Shown here: in pieces, positions 11,575-22,569 of the stretch | Numbering within the stretch: the first letter of the stretch is position 1 | How the letters are laid out: the number at the start of each line of letters is the position of its first letter | Assembly: GCF_033958435.1 (NCBI RefSeq) | Contig: NC_134138.1 | Location: 176,870,798-176,934,797 of the forward strand | Reading direction: 5' to 3' | Length of the DNA stretch: 64,000 nucleotides | From: Carettochelys insculpta | Lineage: Eukaryota; Chordata; Testudines; Carettochelyidae | Translations under genes and position numbers: made by a program | The notes under the pieces: generated by a model | Databases searched by the model: none | Told to the model about the DNA's origin: nothing | The model's input: only the letters and a program-made list of their open reading frames with translations

Positions 11575-11666
11575 CTGCATCTGACGAAGTGGGTCTTTGC
11601 CCACGAAAGCTTACGCTCATACATTTCTGTTAGTCTATAAGGTGCCACAGGACCCCTCGTTGCCTT
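11575..11666 (+). repeat. PLE-type 3' tail carrying an intact hammerhead-like core
   Basis: The segment holds GCAT, the box CTGACGA (11581-11587), one extra A, stem GTGGG/CCCAC (11589-11593 with 11600-11604), GAAA (11605-11608), the self-complementary AAGCTT (11607-11612), then CTGTTAGTCTATAAGGTGCC. It is the detached tail class assigned to Penelope-like elements through the copy at 7.9-8.8 kb. The body is absent. A MITE follows at once, at about 11668. Confidence 0.65.
11581..11612 (+). ncRNA. Hammerhead-ribozyme-like motif (unproven)
   Basis: CTGACGA fits the CUGANGA box, the stem II hairpin has five perfect pairs with a six-base loop, and GAAA follows. This is the order of a hammerhead core, and hammerheads are known in Penelope-like elements. 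One extra A between the box and stem II departs from the canonical core. Stem III would have to be very short or formed between two molecules through AAGCUU. Catalysis cannot be judged from sequence. Confidence 0.4.
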
Positions 11667-11667
11667 C

Positions 11668-12025
11668 ACACTAAAGATGTGTTCTGTCAACATACTGACA
11701 TACTTTCATCAAGAGCCTTCTGCCTCTCCCACACCAGACAGAACACCTTTCTGGTCAATCTGTCAATAAAAAAAAAATGTGTGGTCACTCCGGGGGTCCC
11801 TCTGTCAACAGGCATGGCTTCTAGGTCACCAAGTAACCCAGCCTGCTGTGCTTCCCGTTGCCCGTTCTGTCAAGAGAGAGCCAAACAGTTCAGCCACTGT
11901 CAACAGAGCAGATCACTTTTTCTATCAGTTTTTGTATGTGGCCACACTCTAGACAGAAGTTTTGTCAGAAGATCTACTCCAACAGCGACTTCTGTCAACA
12001 CATTGCTGTAATGTACACATAGCCT
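11668..12025. mobile_element. TCAACAGA-rich MITE, left end truncated
   Basis: The body has repeated CTGTCAACA/TGTTGACAG-type words, and the right end TGTACACATAGCCT matches the right end of the element at 18959-19390. The left terminus is missing where it abuts the PLE tail. Confidence 0.65.
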
Positions 12026-12336
12026 CTGACTCTTACTATACCATTTTCAAAGCAGATTCTTGCTTTAACTGCATCTCCTTTTAAAATGTTTGTCTTCAAA
12101 AATAAAAAAAGAGAAAACTTGCAAATGCTGGTGTATATATTGTGTTCTAAATGTTGTGGATTGTATATCTACAGTGTTGCTACATTTGGTTGAATAAACA
12201 TTACAATGGCTGACACATCCTTCAGTTTCAGAGCACAAACTGGTAGCCATATGTAGTCACAAGGAAATGTTCCTCCGCAGCAATAGCACAGCATTGCACA
12301 AATGAGGAGGCAGGTGCACTAGTTTTTGCTGCACAA

Positions 12337-12533
12337 AAAACAAGCTGTCCTGTAGCACCTTAAGGACTAACAATTTTATTTATTAGGTAATGAGTTTTCA
12401 TGCATAAGGCTTTCTAAATCAGATGAAGTTGATCTTACCCACAAAAGCTCATAAATGTTTAGTCTTTAATGTGCTACAGGACTGCTTGGTTATTTGTGAA
12501 GCTACAGACTAACACAGCTACTCTTTGGAGACT
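12337..12533. repeat. Two PLE-type 3' tails in inverted orientation, joined head to head
   Basis: A minus-strand tail (AACAAGCTGTCCTGTAGCAC to TTTTCATGCAT) is followed without spacer by a plus-strand tail (GATGAAGT...ACCCACAAAAGCTCAT, then TAGTCTTTAATGTGCTACAGG and CAGACTAACACAGCTACT). Both hammerhead-like cores are mutated; for example GAAA has become AAAA on the plus copy. Inverted fragment pairs are typical of Penelope-like insertions. Confidence 0.6.
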
Positions 12534-12998
12534 AGTTTTGGTCAGTGCTTTCCTGCTGATGCATCAGTAATAAGATACTGCTAGAGTAAATGGACCAGTT
12601 TTCCAGCATAGCAGCTCCTAGGATTTAGTCAGAACTTCATACATTCTATGATTCCTTATCCAGCTTCCATTTTTCATGTAGTAAACAACATAAAAAGGAA
12701 CCACATCATTAATCACAATTAAGACTTCAACCAACCTAATTTCAACCAGAACATTCTTCCTCAGCTACTACACAAAGGTCAGTTATTCAGATTCAGAAGG
12801 TGGGGAGACAGCAATCAAGTGAAAGAGGAACTGTTGTGCCTCAAGCACCACATTTATCATTTGTTGATTGTAGACATGGGTTTCTCTTCCTGAATTCACT
12901 GTGAGAATCCCCTAATAAGTATCGAGATGCTGAAGGGTTTTCTTAACAAATTACAAGCTACCACAGTGTTTTTTACTGCTTCATTATTATTTACACTA
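12534..12998. other. AT-rich sequence without a gene
   Basis: This stretch lies between the inverted PLE tails and the Tigger-like element. I see no repeat ends or coding signal in it. Confidence 0.35.
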
Positions 12999-13232
12999 CA
13001 GTGAATCCTCGAATTAACAGACCCCAATACAACAGACTTCGGAAATAATGGATGCTGTCTGGCAGCCCTACGCCCCTTCCTAAATAAATGCCAGAGACTC
13101 ACTGGGGCATCTGGGGCTGGAGGGGCCACTACAGCACCTGGGGCCATGAAAACCAGAGGAACTGGGAGGTGGGGGGAATTTGGCTGGGCTAAGGAGCTCT
13201 CCTCCCCCAACCCCATGTGCATGGAACATATC

Positions 13233-14381
13233 GGCTACGTCTACACGTGCCCCAAACTTCGAAATGGCCACGCAAATGGCCATTTCGAAGTTTACTAATG
13301 AAGCACAGAAATGCATATTCAGCGCTTCATTAGCATGCGGGCTGCAGCGGCACTTCAAAATTGACGCTCCTTGCCGCCGCGCGGCGCGTCCCGACGGGGC
13401 TGCTTTTCGAAAGGACCCCGCCTACTTCAAAAGCTGCGTCTACACGTGCACGCTACTTCGAAGTAGCGGCAGTAACTTCGAAATAGCGCCCGTCACGTCT
13501 ACACGCGTCGGGCGCTATTTCGAAGTTGAAATCGACGTTAGGCGGCGAGACGTCGAAGTCGCTAACCCCATGAGGGGATGGGAATAGCGCCCTACTTCGA
13601 CGTTCAACATCGAAGTAGCGACGTGTAGACAATCCGCGTCCCGCAACATCGAAATAGCGGGGTCCTCCATGGCGGCCATCAGCTGGGGGGTTGAGAGATA
13701 CTCTCTCTCCAGCCCTTGCGGGGCTCTGTGGTCACCGTGTGCAGCAGCCCTTAGCCCAGGGCTTCTGGCTGCTGCTGCTGCAGCTGGGGGTCCGTGCTGC
13801 ATATACAGGGTCTGCAACTAGTTGTTGGCTCTGTGTATCTTGCACTGTTTAATGAAAGTGTGTCTGGGAGGGGCCCTTTAAGGGAGCGACTTGCTGTTGA
13901 GTCCGCCCCGTGACCCTGTCTGCAGCTGTGCCTGGCTCCCTTATTTCGATGTGTGCTACTTTGGCGTGTAGACGTTCCCTCGCTGTGCCTATTTCGATGT
14001 TGGGCTGAGCAACGTCGAAGTTGAACATCGACGTTGCCAGCCCTGGAGGACGTGTAGACGTTATTCATCGAAATAGCCTATTTCGATGTCGCAACATCGA
14101 AATAATCTATTTCGAATTTGGGTGCATGTGTAGATGTAGCCAGAGTCCCCTCATTCCCATGAGCTGATGGGAATAAGGGGACTTCGAAGTAGGCGGGGTC
14201 CTTTCGAAAAGGAGCCCTGTTGGGACACGCCGCGCGGCTGCAATCCGCGTCAATTTCGAAGCGCCGCTGCCGCCCGCATGCTAATGAAGCGCTGAATATG
14301 CATTTCTGTGCTTCATTAGTAAACTTCGAAATGGCCATTTGCGTGGCCATTTCGAAGTTTGGGGCACGTGTAGACACGGCC
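13233..14381. mobile_element. Fold-back MITE with TSD ATC, itself interrupted
   Basis: The termini GGCTACGTCTACACGTG and CACGTGTAGACACGGCC are flanked by ATC (13230-13232 and 14382-14384). The arms at 13233-13430 and about 14143-14381 are inverted copies that share CGAAATGGCCA, TTCATTAGCATGCGG-type and CCCCGCCTACTTC-type blocks. An uninterrupted relative lies at 17434-17869. The 13432-14141 insertion falls near the centre of the palindrome. Confidence 0.85.
13432..14141 (-). mobile_element. Harbinger derivative, 0.71 kb, copy 1 (innermost)
   Basis: The ends AGCTGCGTCTACACGTGCAC and GGGTGCATGTGTAGATGTAGC carry the GGCTACGTCTACAC-type terminus. Subterminal CGAAGTAGCG and AACATCGAAATA hairpins flank a unique core. 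The core on the minus strand resembles the copy at 31783-32493, which lies in opposite orientation. Flanking triplets AAA and AGA fit a decayed 3-bp duplication of the host MITE's GAA. A short open frame (minus, 13515-13817) is shared with the second copy. Confidence 0.75.
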
Positions 14382-14766
14382 ATCAGCACCTGGCTGCTGC
14401 TGCCTGCCATGGTGCTGAGCATCAGCCCCGGTGCTGGAGACAGCTGGCAGGCTGGGGGCAGCCATGCTCTGAGAGCTCACGCTCAGAGCTGGGGGCTGGA
14501 GGAGCCACAGCACTGAGAGCTGCAGGAGGCGGAAGGAGCGAGGCCAGCATTCAGCTCCTATCCTGGTAATTGGGAGAGGGAAGTGTGAGGGGAAGAATGG
14601 GGCAGAAGGCAGGAAGGGAAGAGGCGGGGCAGAGGACAGGAGTGAGTGATGGGCTGGAAAGGTCAGTGTGTCATCATACAGTATAACCATTCAGCTATAG
14701 TGGACTTTTGGCATTAATGGACACCCCTTCCCCACCATTAGTCAGTTAAATTGAGGATTTACTGTA

Positions 14767-17433
14767 TCTACAAAACCATCAGCCACCCCTTCTGGTGGTG
14801 GGGCGCAATGTTAGGGCAGATTGGAAAAGTGATCCAAAAGAAATAACTTCGCTATAAATCCTATTTACAATTCTCATTTTTCTCTTCCATGTCATCTCTG
14901 ATTCTATTTTCCTCACTTTGCTTTACAGTTGCTAAGGCAGGGCAATAAAATTATGATGATTATCAGGTGCTTAATTATGTGCTTAGGCACTATACAGTCA
15001 TGTAATTCTTTCTTGGCTAAGTCTAATTATTTGCTCTATGGTATCCTAGAGATGATCCATGTTGTTAGTTAATCTCACTTGTAGCCTGTGTAAATAAGCT
15101 AGTCCCTGCACAGAAATATGCAAGAAGTTAGAAAAATGCACCACACCCTTTCTAGGAATCTGTTTTGGAAAGCAGTATTTGTGTATGTTCAGGGGTCTTT
15201 TGCCCTATTATGGGATTCACTTTGTCCCAGTGGCAATGCACAACTAAAAGAAAAGCCTGTTCTATTCAGGAAGTGTTATCAACTTGAACCCAACAGAGTT
15301 CACCCTTTCTTTGCTCCTTCCTCGCTTTGATTTAAAGAAGTGAATCATTATTAAGAGTGCTTTTAGTCCTAGCAGTTTTGTGGGAACCAGTCAAAAAAAG
15401 GGAAGTGCAAAAGTGACCTTTTTGTTTGCTAATGGCTGTTCTATTTATATACAGCAGTCCAAGCTTAATAGGTAAGAACAATGTGCGTTTAATTTGTTAA
15501 TTATTGGTCCTTAATTATCACTTTTCTGGAGCATCTCAGTTTCTTTTTGAATCTAAAATTTAGACTAAAAATATCAAGGTCCATTTACCTCCAAACATTG
15601 GTACCAATCTCCTTTTAAAAACAAGTTTTGTTCAAAAATGTGGTATGTCATGTGCACATCCCCAAGATGCCACAAATTTCCCACAGAAGGGACAGTGTCA
15701 GATAAACATAACACTAAAATTATAGGCAGTTTATAGCACCTTTCATAGAAGGCCTTCAAAATATTTCACCAGTAATTCATGAGGATTTGGCATATTATGA
15801 ACAGTTTCTACTTTTTAAAGTCCATGAATTTGGATGCTGAGACCCTTCCTCCACAGCTTGAGGGTAATATTAATTAACAATTTATCCTTTTCCCTTCATA
15901 GGGGATAAAGTTTTTGATTGCAAAAATGACAAATGTATATGACTTTTCAGTCATGAGCCTGCTGAAAGAGTAAATTGAGTATGTACACTGGGCTACATAG
16001 CACAAATGGCATGACCATGGGAGATCAGGGAATTTTATCCTTCCTACTTTTCAGGATGGATTTACAAATTTAATGCAAGATCTTGCTGCTGGCAGCAAAC
16101 AAGCCATGTAGATGTGCCTCTGCCAGCAAAAACCCCCTCTATCACCAGCCTGAATTAGCTGTGTGATTATTCTAGCGAGTGGCCATTTGCAATTGCGAGA
16201 CTGTTCATTAGAATGAAGCTGCTGGCAATACCCCTCCTTGTAGACCCAGCCATTGAGTGCTCAGAATACAGTACAGATGCTCATGAGGCAAAGTGTGGCA
16301 GCTGTCACTCCCCCCCACCCCCCGCTACTATATAGCTGTTTGGTCTGTTGGCAGTCCCTTGCACCCATCCCCTCTGATGCTGTTTTCTGTAGTTTGGCCA
16401 CCTCGCCCCATTCTGTTGGACCTCAAAAATTAATTTCTTAGACCCTGCAGACTCCTCAGCTATGCTTATGGCACTGCATGAGTGTGAGACATCCCAGACT
16501 TGGATAACTTTTCATTCCCTGAAGCTGATTGTCAGCAAATGTGAAAGCACATGTACTGGCCCTTCTTCAAATGAGGGGATGCATTTCTGCCTTCAGCATT
16601 TTCTGTCCCTTGAAGCAACTGTATTCACTTTTAACAGAAAGGATGATAAGCCTAGATTTATATTTGCCTCAGCTCTTTCTTTTGAGCTGCATATAAAGCA
16701 GGTTGATAAAGCTCTTATATTATGATGTTTAAAACAGCTTGAAGCTGTTGGTGTGGGATCTCTGGCATAACAGCTGCTGTAGCTCCATGCATTCATCTCC
16801 ACTTGCCAGGATTATTGTGCTTCCCTCCTCATGATCTTCCTGCTTCTTAAAAACATGTGCAGTTTATTCAAAATCTGGCTGCCTGATTGCTTACCTAATC
16901 CCATTTAATCGACCTTATTGTTCCTGAGCTGAGGAGCGACAGAGCAGATTTGTTAAAGGGACATCAACAAAGTCAGTTGTTGAAAGCATCAGTTAAAAGT
17001 TATTTCAGATGGATTGTCTCAACAAACACCCAGCAAGCTGCACAGGACTCTACTCCACAGCAACCTGCCACACACAGGGTCTTCAACTCTGGTGCCTTGT
17101 ACTGGACTTTTCCTCAAACCTGTTTCTTCTATTGACTCCCCCTCTGAGCATTCTGTGACTTCACCCTCCAAGTAGCGCATGTAAAAGCCTAAACCCCTTC
17201 CAGGGTAAGGCAAACAAGTCCAAATAATAGTTCAACAAACCTTCAATCTGCTCATCCTTAAACCATTCCCAAGTTCCAGTGTATCTCACTGATTGGTCCT
17301 ACCTCAGGGTTTCCACCACAGGAGCCTAACCTGGCCCTGAGTGGTCTTTCTTCATTATTACCTGTCTAGTTATTCCCTATCTAAGGGCTTACCTTTACCT
17401 CCAAAGCTAGTCTTACCCACATCTGAACTCCCT
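14767..17433. other. AT-rich sequence without a gene, with one possible MITE
   Basis: At about 16075-16250 the segment CAAGCCATGTAGATGTGCC ... CCTTGTAGACCCAGCC has MITE-like inverted ends. It also has a CTGCTGGCA/TGCCAGCA pair. The rest has no credible ORF; 16570-16960 is low in CpG and repeat-free by eye, and might be worth a conservation check. Confidence 0.4.
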
Positions 17434-17869
17434 GGCTACGTCTACACGAGCCCCAAACTTTGAAATGGCCACGCAAATGGCCATTTCGAAGTTTACTAAT
17501 AAAGCGCTGAAACGCATATTCAGCGCTTCATTAGCATGCGGGCGGCCGCAGCACTTTGAAATTGACATGCCTCGCCGCCGCGCGTCTCGTCCCCACGGGG
17601 CTCCTCTTCGAAAGGACCCCGCCTACTTCGAAGTCCCCTTATTCCCATGAGCTTATGGGAATAAGGGGACTTCGAAGTAGGCGGGGTCCTTTCAAAAAGG
17701 AGCCCCGTCAGGACGAGCTGCGCGGCGGCGAGACGCATCAATTTTGAAGTGCCACGGCCGCCCGCATGCTAATGAAGTGCTGAATATGTATTTCAGCGCT
17801 TCATTAGTAAACTTCGAAATGGCCATTTGCGTGGCCATTTCGAAGTTTGGGGCTCGTGTAGACATGGCC
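17434..17869. mobile_element. Fold-back MITE, 436 bp, TSD CCT (uninterrupted)
   Basis: The termini GGCTACGTCTACACGAGCC and GGCTCGTGTAGACATGGCC are flanked by CCT (17431-17433 and 17870-17872). The element is a near-perfect palindrome centred near 17652, where TTATTCCCATGAGC meets GCTTATGGGAATAA. It is the same family as 13233-14381 and shows that family's uninterrupted state. CpG content is high, suggesting recent insertion relative to its AT-rich flanks. Confidence 0.9.
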
Positions 17870-17872
17870 CCT

Positions 17873-18340
17873 GAGTCCATAGCTAGAGCTGCCTTCTTTA
17901 GCCTGGGAGAGAATTAGTTAATTACCCTCCAGGTGTAGAGCATGACTGGCTAGGGTTCTTTCCCTTGCTTTGCAGAGGATGAGCATTAAGCCCCATAACA
18001 GCCCTCAGCTGGTAGGATAGAAGCTGAAACCTCTTTTTACTGCTGTGCCTTTTCTTCAGAGGACTTTCTACCCTTTGGGCCCTGCACCTGGGTTTCACAC
18101 AGAAGTGGCCTGTAAAAACCTGCCTGATTTGGGGCATTTAGGGAGGAAGGCAGGGTCTAGTGCGTAAGTAGTCAAATATTTTTGTCAAAGGTCCAAATTT
18201 CTTGGTCAAAGTACAGTGATGGTCTGTACAGCAGAGGAAATAATAAAAAATAAATAAATATAAGTAAATAAGAAAATGTGGGGATCCATTCAAAAGCATC
18301 TGGAAGTCCTGATTTGACTCACAGTCCACCTATTGATTAC
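17873..18340. other. Sequence without a gene
   Basis: This stretch lies between the fold-back MITE and a MIR-like SINE. Beyond an A/T-rich run (AATAAAAAATAAATAAATAT) at about 18241 I recognise nothing. Confidence 0.35.
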
Positions 18341-18344
18341 CGCT

Positions 18345-18560
18345 GGTTTAGTGACTAGGGCACTAGCCTGGTCTGTGGGAGACCAGGGCTAAAGGATATG
18401 CTCCACCTCAGACCTCTACTGTGAGTCTGGGCAAATGACTTAGTCTTTCTAGGACTGTTTTCCCCACCTATGATAACAGCACTTCTCTGCCTCATTGGTG
18501 TGCTGTCAGCAAAAATACACTGAAGATTAGGTGCTCTGATACTACTGGAGGTTATAGAAG
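18345..18560 (+). repeat. MIR-type SINE
   Basis: TTTAGTGACTAGGGCACTAG with the adjoining GGGAGACCAGGGCT resembles the tRNA-like head. TGTGAGTCTGGGCAAATGAC, CTTAGTCTTTCTAGGACTG and TTTTCCCCACCTATGATAAC are the recognisable MIR core (CTGTGTGACCTTGGGCAAGTC and onward). It is an old, diverged, non-coding copy. Confidence 0.75.
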
Positions 18561-18958
18561 TACCTAAGAGAGATACTAAAGATTTAGCTTTTTGTGAGTT
18601 TTTTTTATTATTATTTTCACATGCTTTCTTATTGCTGCAGGCAGGCCTGCCAAGAGGAGAGGCAAAGGGGGCCAGTAGCCCTGGGACCCAGAGATTCAAG
18701 GGGGCCTGCAATTCCTGGCCACTGCTGCCACTGCTACAGGAGCAGCAGTGGCCAGTGCCTTGTACCTTTCAGATCAGAACTGTAGCCCACTCAGTATGCT
18801 CCTGGGGCCTCTGAAGGCTGTGGGGGGCAGTGCAGCCTGGCCCGTTCTGCCAAAGGTCCAGCCTCTTCTGGGAGCATGGAGCCAGGCCCCACCTTGCTTG
18901 CCCAGAGGCCTGGCAAGCCTGTTGGTGCCCAGACTGCAGGGAGAGAAAGCAAATACTA

Positions 18959-19390
18959 AGGCTACATCTACACAAGAGCGTTTTCCAGCAAAACTGGGCT
19001 TTTGTCAGAAAAACCCATCGAGTGTCTACATACAGAATGTGCGTTGTCGACAGACTGTTGACAAAACTCGGCACATCCTCCAACAGCATTATACCTTTCC
19101 CACTTAGATACAACACCTTTCTCAACAGTTTCCTGTTGACAAAACAGCCGTGTGGATGCTCCAAGGCCCTTTGTCAACAGACAGGGCTTCCGGTTCACCG
19201 GGCAGCCCTCTCTGCAGAGCTTCTGGTTATCCGTTCTGTTGAGAAGAGCAGTCCGGCTGCCGTGGACAGAGCGGGTTACGCTTTCCATCTGCTTTTGTGT
19301 GTAGATGCAACCTGTCAACAGAAATTTTGATGGGCTATTGTTTCCAACAGCCACTTCTGTCAACAGATGTTTCTTGTGTACACATAGCCT
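18959..19390. mobile_element. TCAACAGA-family MITE, 432 bp, TSD TA
   Basis: AGGCTACATCTACACAAGAG and CTTGTGTACACATAGCCT are inverted termini flanked by TA on both sides (18957-18958 and 19391-19392). Internal words such as TGTCGACAGACTGTTGACAA recur in inverted orientation. The TA duplication separates it from the 3-bp-duplicating Harbinger MITEs despite similar outer bases. Confidence 0.8.
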
Positions 19391-19392
19391 TA

Positions 19393-20114
19393 GAGTACTC
19401 CGAAGAAGTGCAGTTGAATTAAGCATCTTCCTCTAAGGTCTGAGTTTGTCGTTTCCTCTTGAAAGGGAAAAGTATATTTAATAAACAATTTTAAATGACA
19501 ATTGTTTTCAGTAATTGCCGTCCTGACCATGCTGTGGGGGAAGTAGGCACCCCTAACTGTTGCCATCGATGCCGTGTGCTAAAACTAAATTTAGCTACCA
19601 TCAAATAATAGTGGTTTGATTATGAGAAAGTAGAAGCTCCACTGTTATTTGTTGGGTCACAGTGAACTTATCTTTATCACCTGCTGAACTAAATAGCTAA
19701 ACTCAAGTCTGCTTAGGCTTAACTCTGTTCAGTTAGTGGAACTATTCCAGGAATTAATTTGGCTGGTAATACGTAAAACACAGGCTGAGATATTTTTCAG
19801 ATTTTTAGCCTTTGCCCTCTTTCTAGTAAACACTCTGTTCCAGCTGGTACAACATTTTCAAAAAGAAAACGTGCATCAAACAGCAAAAAAACAAAACAAA
19901 ACAAACCAGCACATTTTTATGGCAAAATTACAAGACCTATATTTTAAACTACATGTAAAAAAGCCCATAGGCACAAATATATGTTTAATATGAGGTGATC
20001 CTATTTGACTGACTCATGACCTCACCTTACCCTCTTGTGACTATCTGCTAGTGTGGCTTATGGGCCATTGGATTCTATGGGGCTTGTTGTCCTGGAGCAC
20101 CATCCAAACAATTT
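19393..20114. other. AT-rich sequence without a gene
   Basis: This is the spacer between a MITE and Harbinger copy C. An 85-codon ORF at 19736-19993 is AT-driven and has no recognisable motif. Confidence 0.4.
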
Positions 20115-20552
20115 GGCTGCACCTACACGAGCAAGTACTTCCAAAAGGGGCTTCAAAAGAAGGGCCCCTTTCAAAATTCTCCCTGGAGCATTTACATACA
20201 AACTGCACCCTTTCGAAATCAACTTCGAAAGAACGGGGCTAATCCTTCAAAATTGGTCCTCCGTTCCCATGGTAGGAAGAGCGCGACCTTTGGAAAGACT
20301 CTTTCAAAAGAGAGCGTGTGTAGAGTCTCCACAGACAGCTATTTCGAAAGAGGAAATTCTCTGTGGCATCGATCAGCTGGCAGGTGGAGACGCCGCTGAT
20401 GGCACAAGCAGAGCTTTATGGCTCCTACATCCAGCTGTGTTTAAAGGTGCCAGCTCATATAAACCCCTAGGCAGGAAGCTGAAAGCGTGCTGGTAGCAGG
20501 GAGTGCACATTGCAGAGCCACACTCTTCATCAAGTGACACCCAAGGGACACG

Positions 20553-22143
20553 ATGGCGCTCCTTGGATCCATGGCCAACATCCCGGGCCCCCGTTCCCCC
20601 AGGGGCCTCATGGAGACACTGGTGAGATGCCCGCAGGAGCCCAACCAGGCCCCCACAAAAAGGGCTTCCTCCTGGATGGAGGCCAAACTCCAGTACCTCA
20701 TCTCCTTCTGGGATGATGAGGAGATCCTGCACCAGATGGGGGTCTGGCATGGGAACGTGGCTGCTTTTGAGCAGCTGTCGATGGTGCTCACCAGCCAGGG
20801 TCACGCCACCTGCACCCCGAACCAGGTACACTCCAAGGTGAAGGAGCTCTGGCCAGGGATGCAGCTGGCTGATCAGGGGCAGTGCCCACTGGCTTCCCCT
20901 ACTTTAAAGAACTGGACTGCCTCCTTGGTCTCAAGGAGGCAGCACCCCAGCCATGGTGCTGGACATGGCTGAGACAGAGACAGAGACAGAGACAGAGACA
21001 GACAATAAGAACCGCCAGCCACCTCCAGGCCCCAGACGACAGTCCAGCAGCCGAAGACCATGACTAATGATGAGGGCTCCAGCAAAGTGGCCCTCATATT
21101 GACATCCCCTCCAAGCCATCCAGCTGGACCCCCTCCCCAGCAGCTACACCAGAGTTCCTGAAGGGACACTCAGGTAAGTGTCGTGCGTACTGGTAGCCCT
21201 GGGATCCAGGGAGGGGGCATTCAGTCCTGCCTAAGGTGGCCATAGCCCACCCACATGGCCTTCAGCCCCAGCCCAAATGCAATGTGGATGGCCATGCTCC
21301 CAGGGTCCCTAAAGGGGCTGCACATGGCACTCAGCACCAGCCATCATTGACAGCACCATGGGCCATACAGTTGTGGAGGGACTGGGGGGAGGTCAGACAG
21401 AAGCCTGTGCTCGCTCCACCATTGCAGGGCCCCCCAGAATCCAGATGCCACTGGGCCCCCAGGATGGTGGAGGGAGGGATGGGGACAGAGGGGCCAACTC
21501 ACAGGACTAATGGCCCATGCCTCTGTCCCCTTCTGTCTCAACAGCTCCAGCACCTGAGAGCCAGCTGAGCCCTGTCCATGATCCAGGGACCCTGCTGGGC
21601 AGGGTGAGGGGGCACAGCCCGTACCCCAACTGACCACAGCACAGGGCTGCCACCAGGCCATATGCTGCCACCACCAGGGCCAGGAGGAGGATACGGGTGA
21701 CCCTGCACTCACCACGGCCCTGCGGGACCTTACCGGTGTGCTGTGGGTGTGGCTACACATGGAACGGCAGGCCTGGGACAGGGTGGTGACCAACCTGGAC
21801 ATGCTCACCCAGGCTGTGGCCACCCACCTGGCCCCACCTGCTGCCCCCTTGTGATTCCCCCCTACACCCACCCCCGCAGCACCAGCTCCCCCAAACACCC
21901 CCACCTGCACCAGCCCCCACACCAACCTCAACCCCACTACCCTGACACCACTCAATCTATCCCCAGACAGCCTCCTCCAACTGGCCAACCTAATAGTGGC
22001 CAAGGCAGCTTCCTCCTACCTCACCCTTTCCCCTGTGTGGACCCTGGTGAGCCCACAGACACTGCAGCCCAGAAATGCCTCTACCTCCCCATGCTTCCAG
22101 CCCCAGCCCAGCCCCAACGGGGACCCCTGGTGCGGGGGAGGTA
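20553..22143 (+). pseudogene. Myb/SANT-like transposon protein, decayed (copy C)
   Basis: This is the accessory DNA-binding protein of the transposon. From the ATG at 20553 the Myb/SANT-like (MSANTD type) domain reads SSWMEAKLQYLISFWDDEEI, then NVAAFEQLSMVLTSQGH and VHSKVKELWPGMQLADQG. A frameshift near 20880 moves CPLASPTLKNW out of register with the expected CPYFKELDCLLG, which is open in the neighbouring frame. A GACAGA microsatellite follows. The C-terminal helix (HMERQAWDRVVTNLDMLTQA, near 21760-21820) and a long Pro-rich tail to 22143 lie downstream, after a probable intron whose acceptor is the TCTCAACAG at about 21543. It converges on the transposase. Confidence 0.75.
20968..21003 (+). 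repeat. GAGACA microsatellite
   Basis: This hexanucleotide array of five to six units lies inside the Myb-like gene of copy C. The other copies lack it at this position, so it arose after the insertion or in this lineage of the element. Confidence 0.9.
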
Positions 22144-22569
22144 GGGGGTCCTGTGGCTGACAGGGATCCCGTCCCTCAACCCCAGTCAAGTATTAAGATC
22201 CCCCCAGGCCCCCCTGAGCTGTGGTGCTGCCCTGCCCCAGGCCCTCCTCATACATAGTTCCTCCCACTCCACTGTAAATACTTTGTAATGTTATTAAGCG
22301 CCAGATGGTTGTTGTACGCCCAGTAAAACATTTATTCCTGGTTATCCCTGTGTCCCCTGTGTATGTGCATGGGGGTGATGGTGGGGGTGTGGGGGAAGAT
22401 GATAATGGAGGGCATGTGCATGCGGGTGATGATGGAGGTTGTGTGTGGGGGGTCACTGTGGATCACAGGCAAAGGCCTTATGCTGGGCCTCCCTTACCCA
22501 CAGCCCATCTCATTGGGCCTAGCAGCACAGGGCGGCAGCCAGCTGCTCATAGCCGTGCTCAGCCTTGAC

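Larger units (their letters stand above)
12999..14764. mobile_element. Tigger/pogo-like element (outermost of a three-level nest), TSD TA
   Basis: CAGTGAATCCTCGAATTAAC at the left and GTTAAATTGAGGATTTACTG at the right are inverted termini. Each is flanked by TA (12997-12998 and 14765-14766), the mariner-superfamily duplication. Only 13019-13232 and 14382-14745 belong to this element; the middle is a later insertion. No transposase is recognised, so it is non-autonomous. Confidence 0.75.

Noticed and set aside
13300..14340. Clustered short direct and inverted repeats, considered as a CRISPR-like array
   Set aside because: They are arms of nested palindromic MITEs in a vertebrate genome, without regular spacers.
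21344..22003. 219-codon minus-strand ORF in copy C
   Set aside because: Opposite strand of the Myb-like gene's exon 2; Ser/Trp/Gly-rich shadow with no domain.
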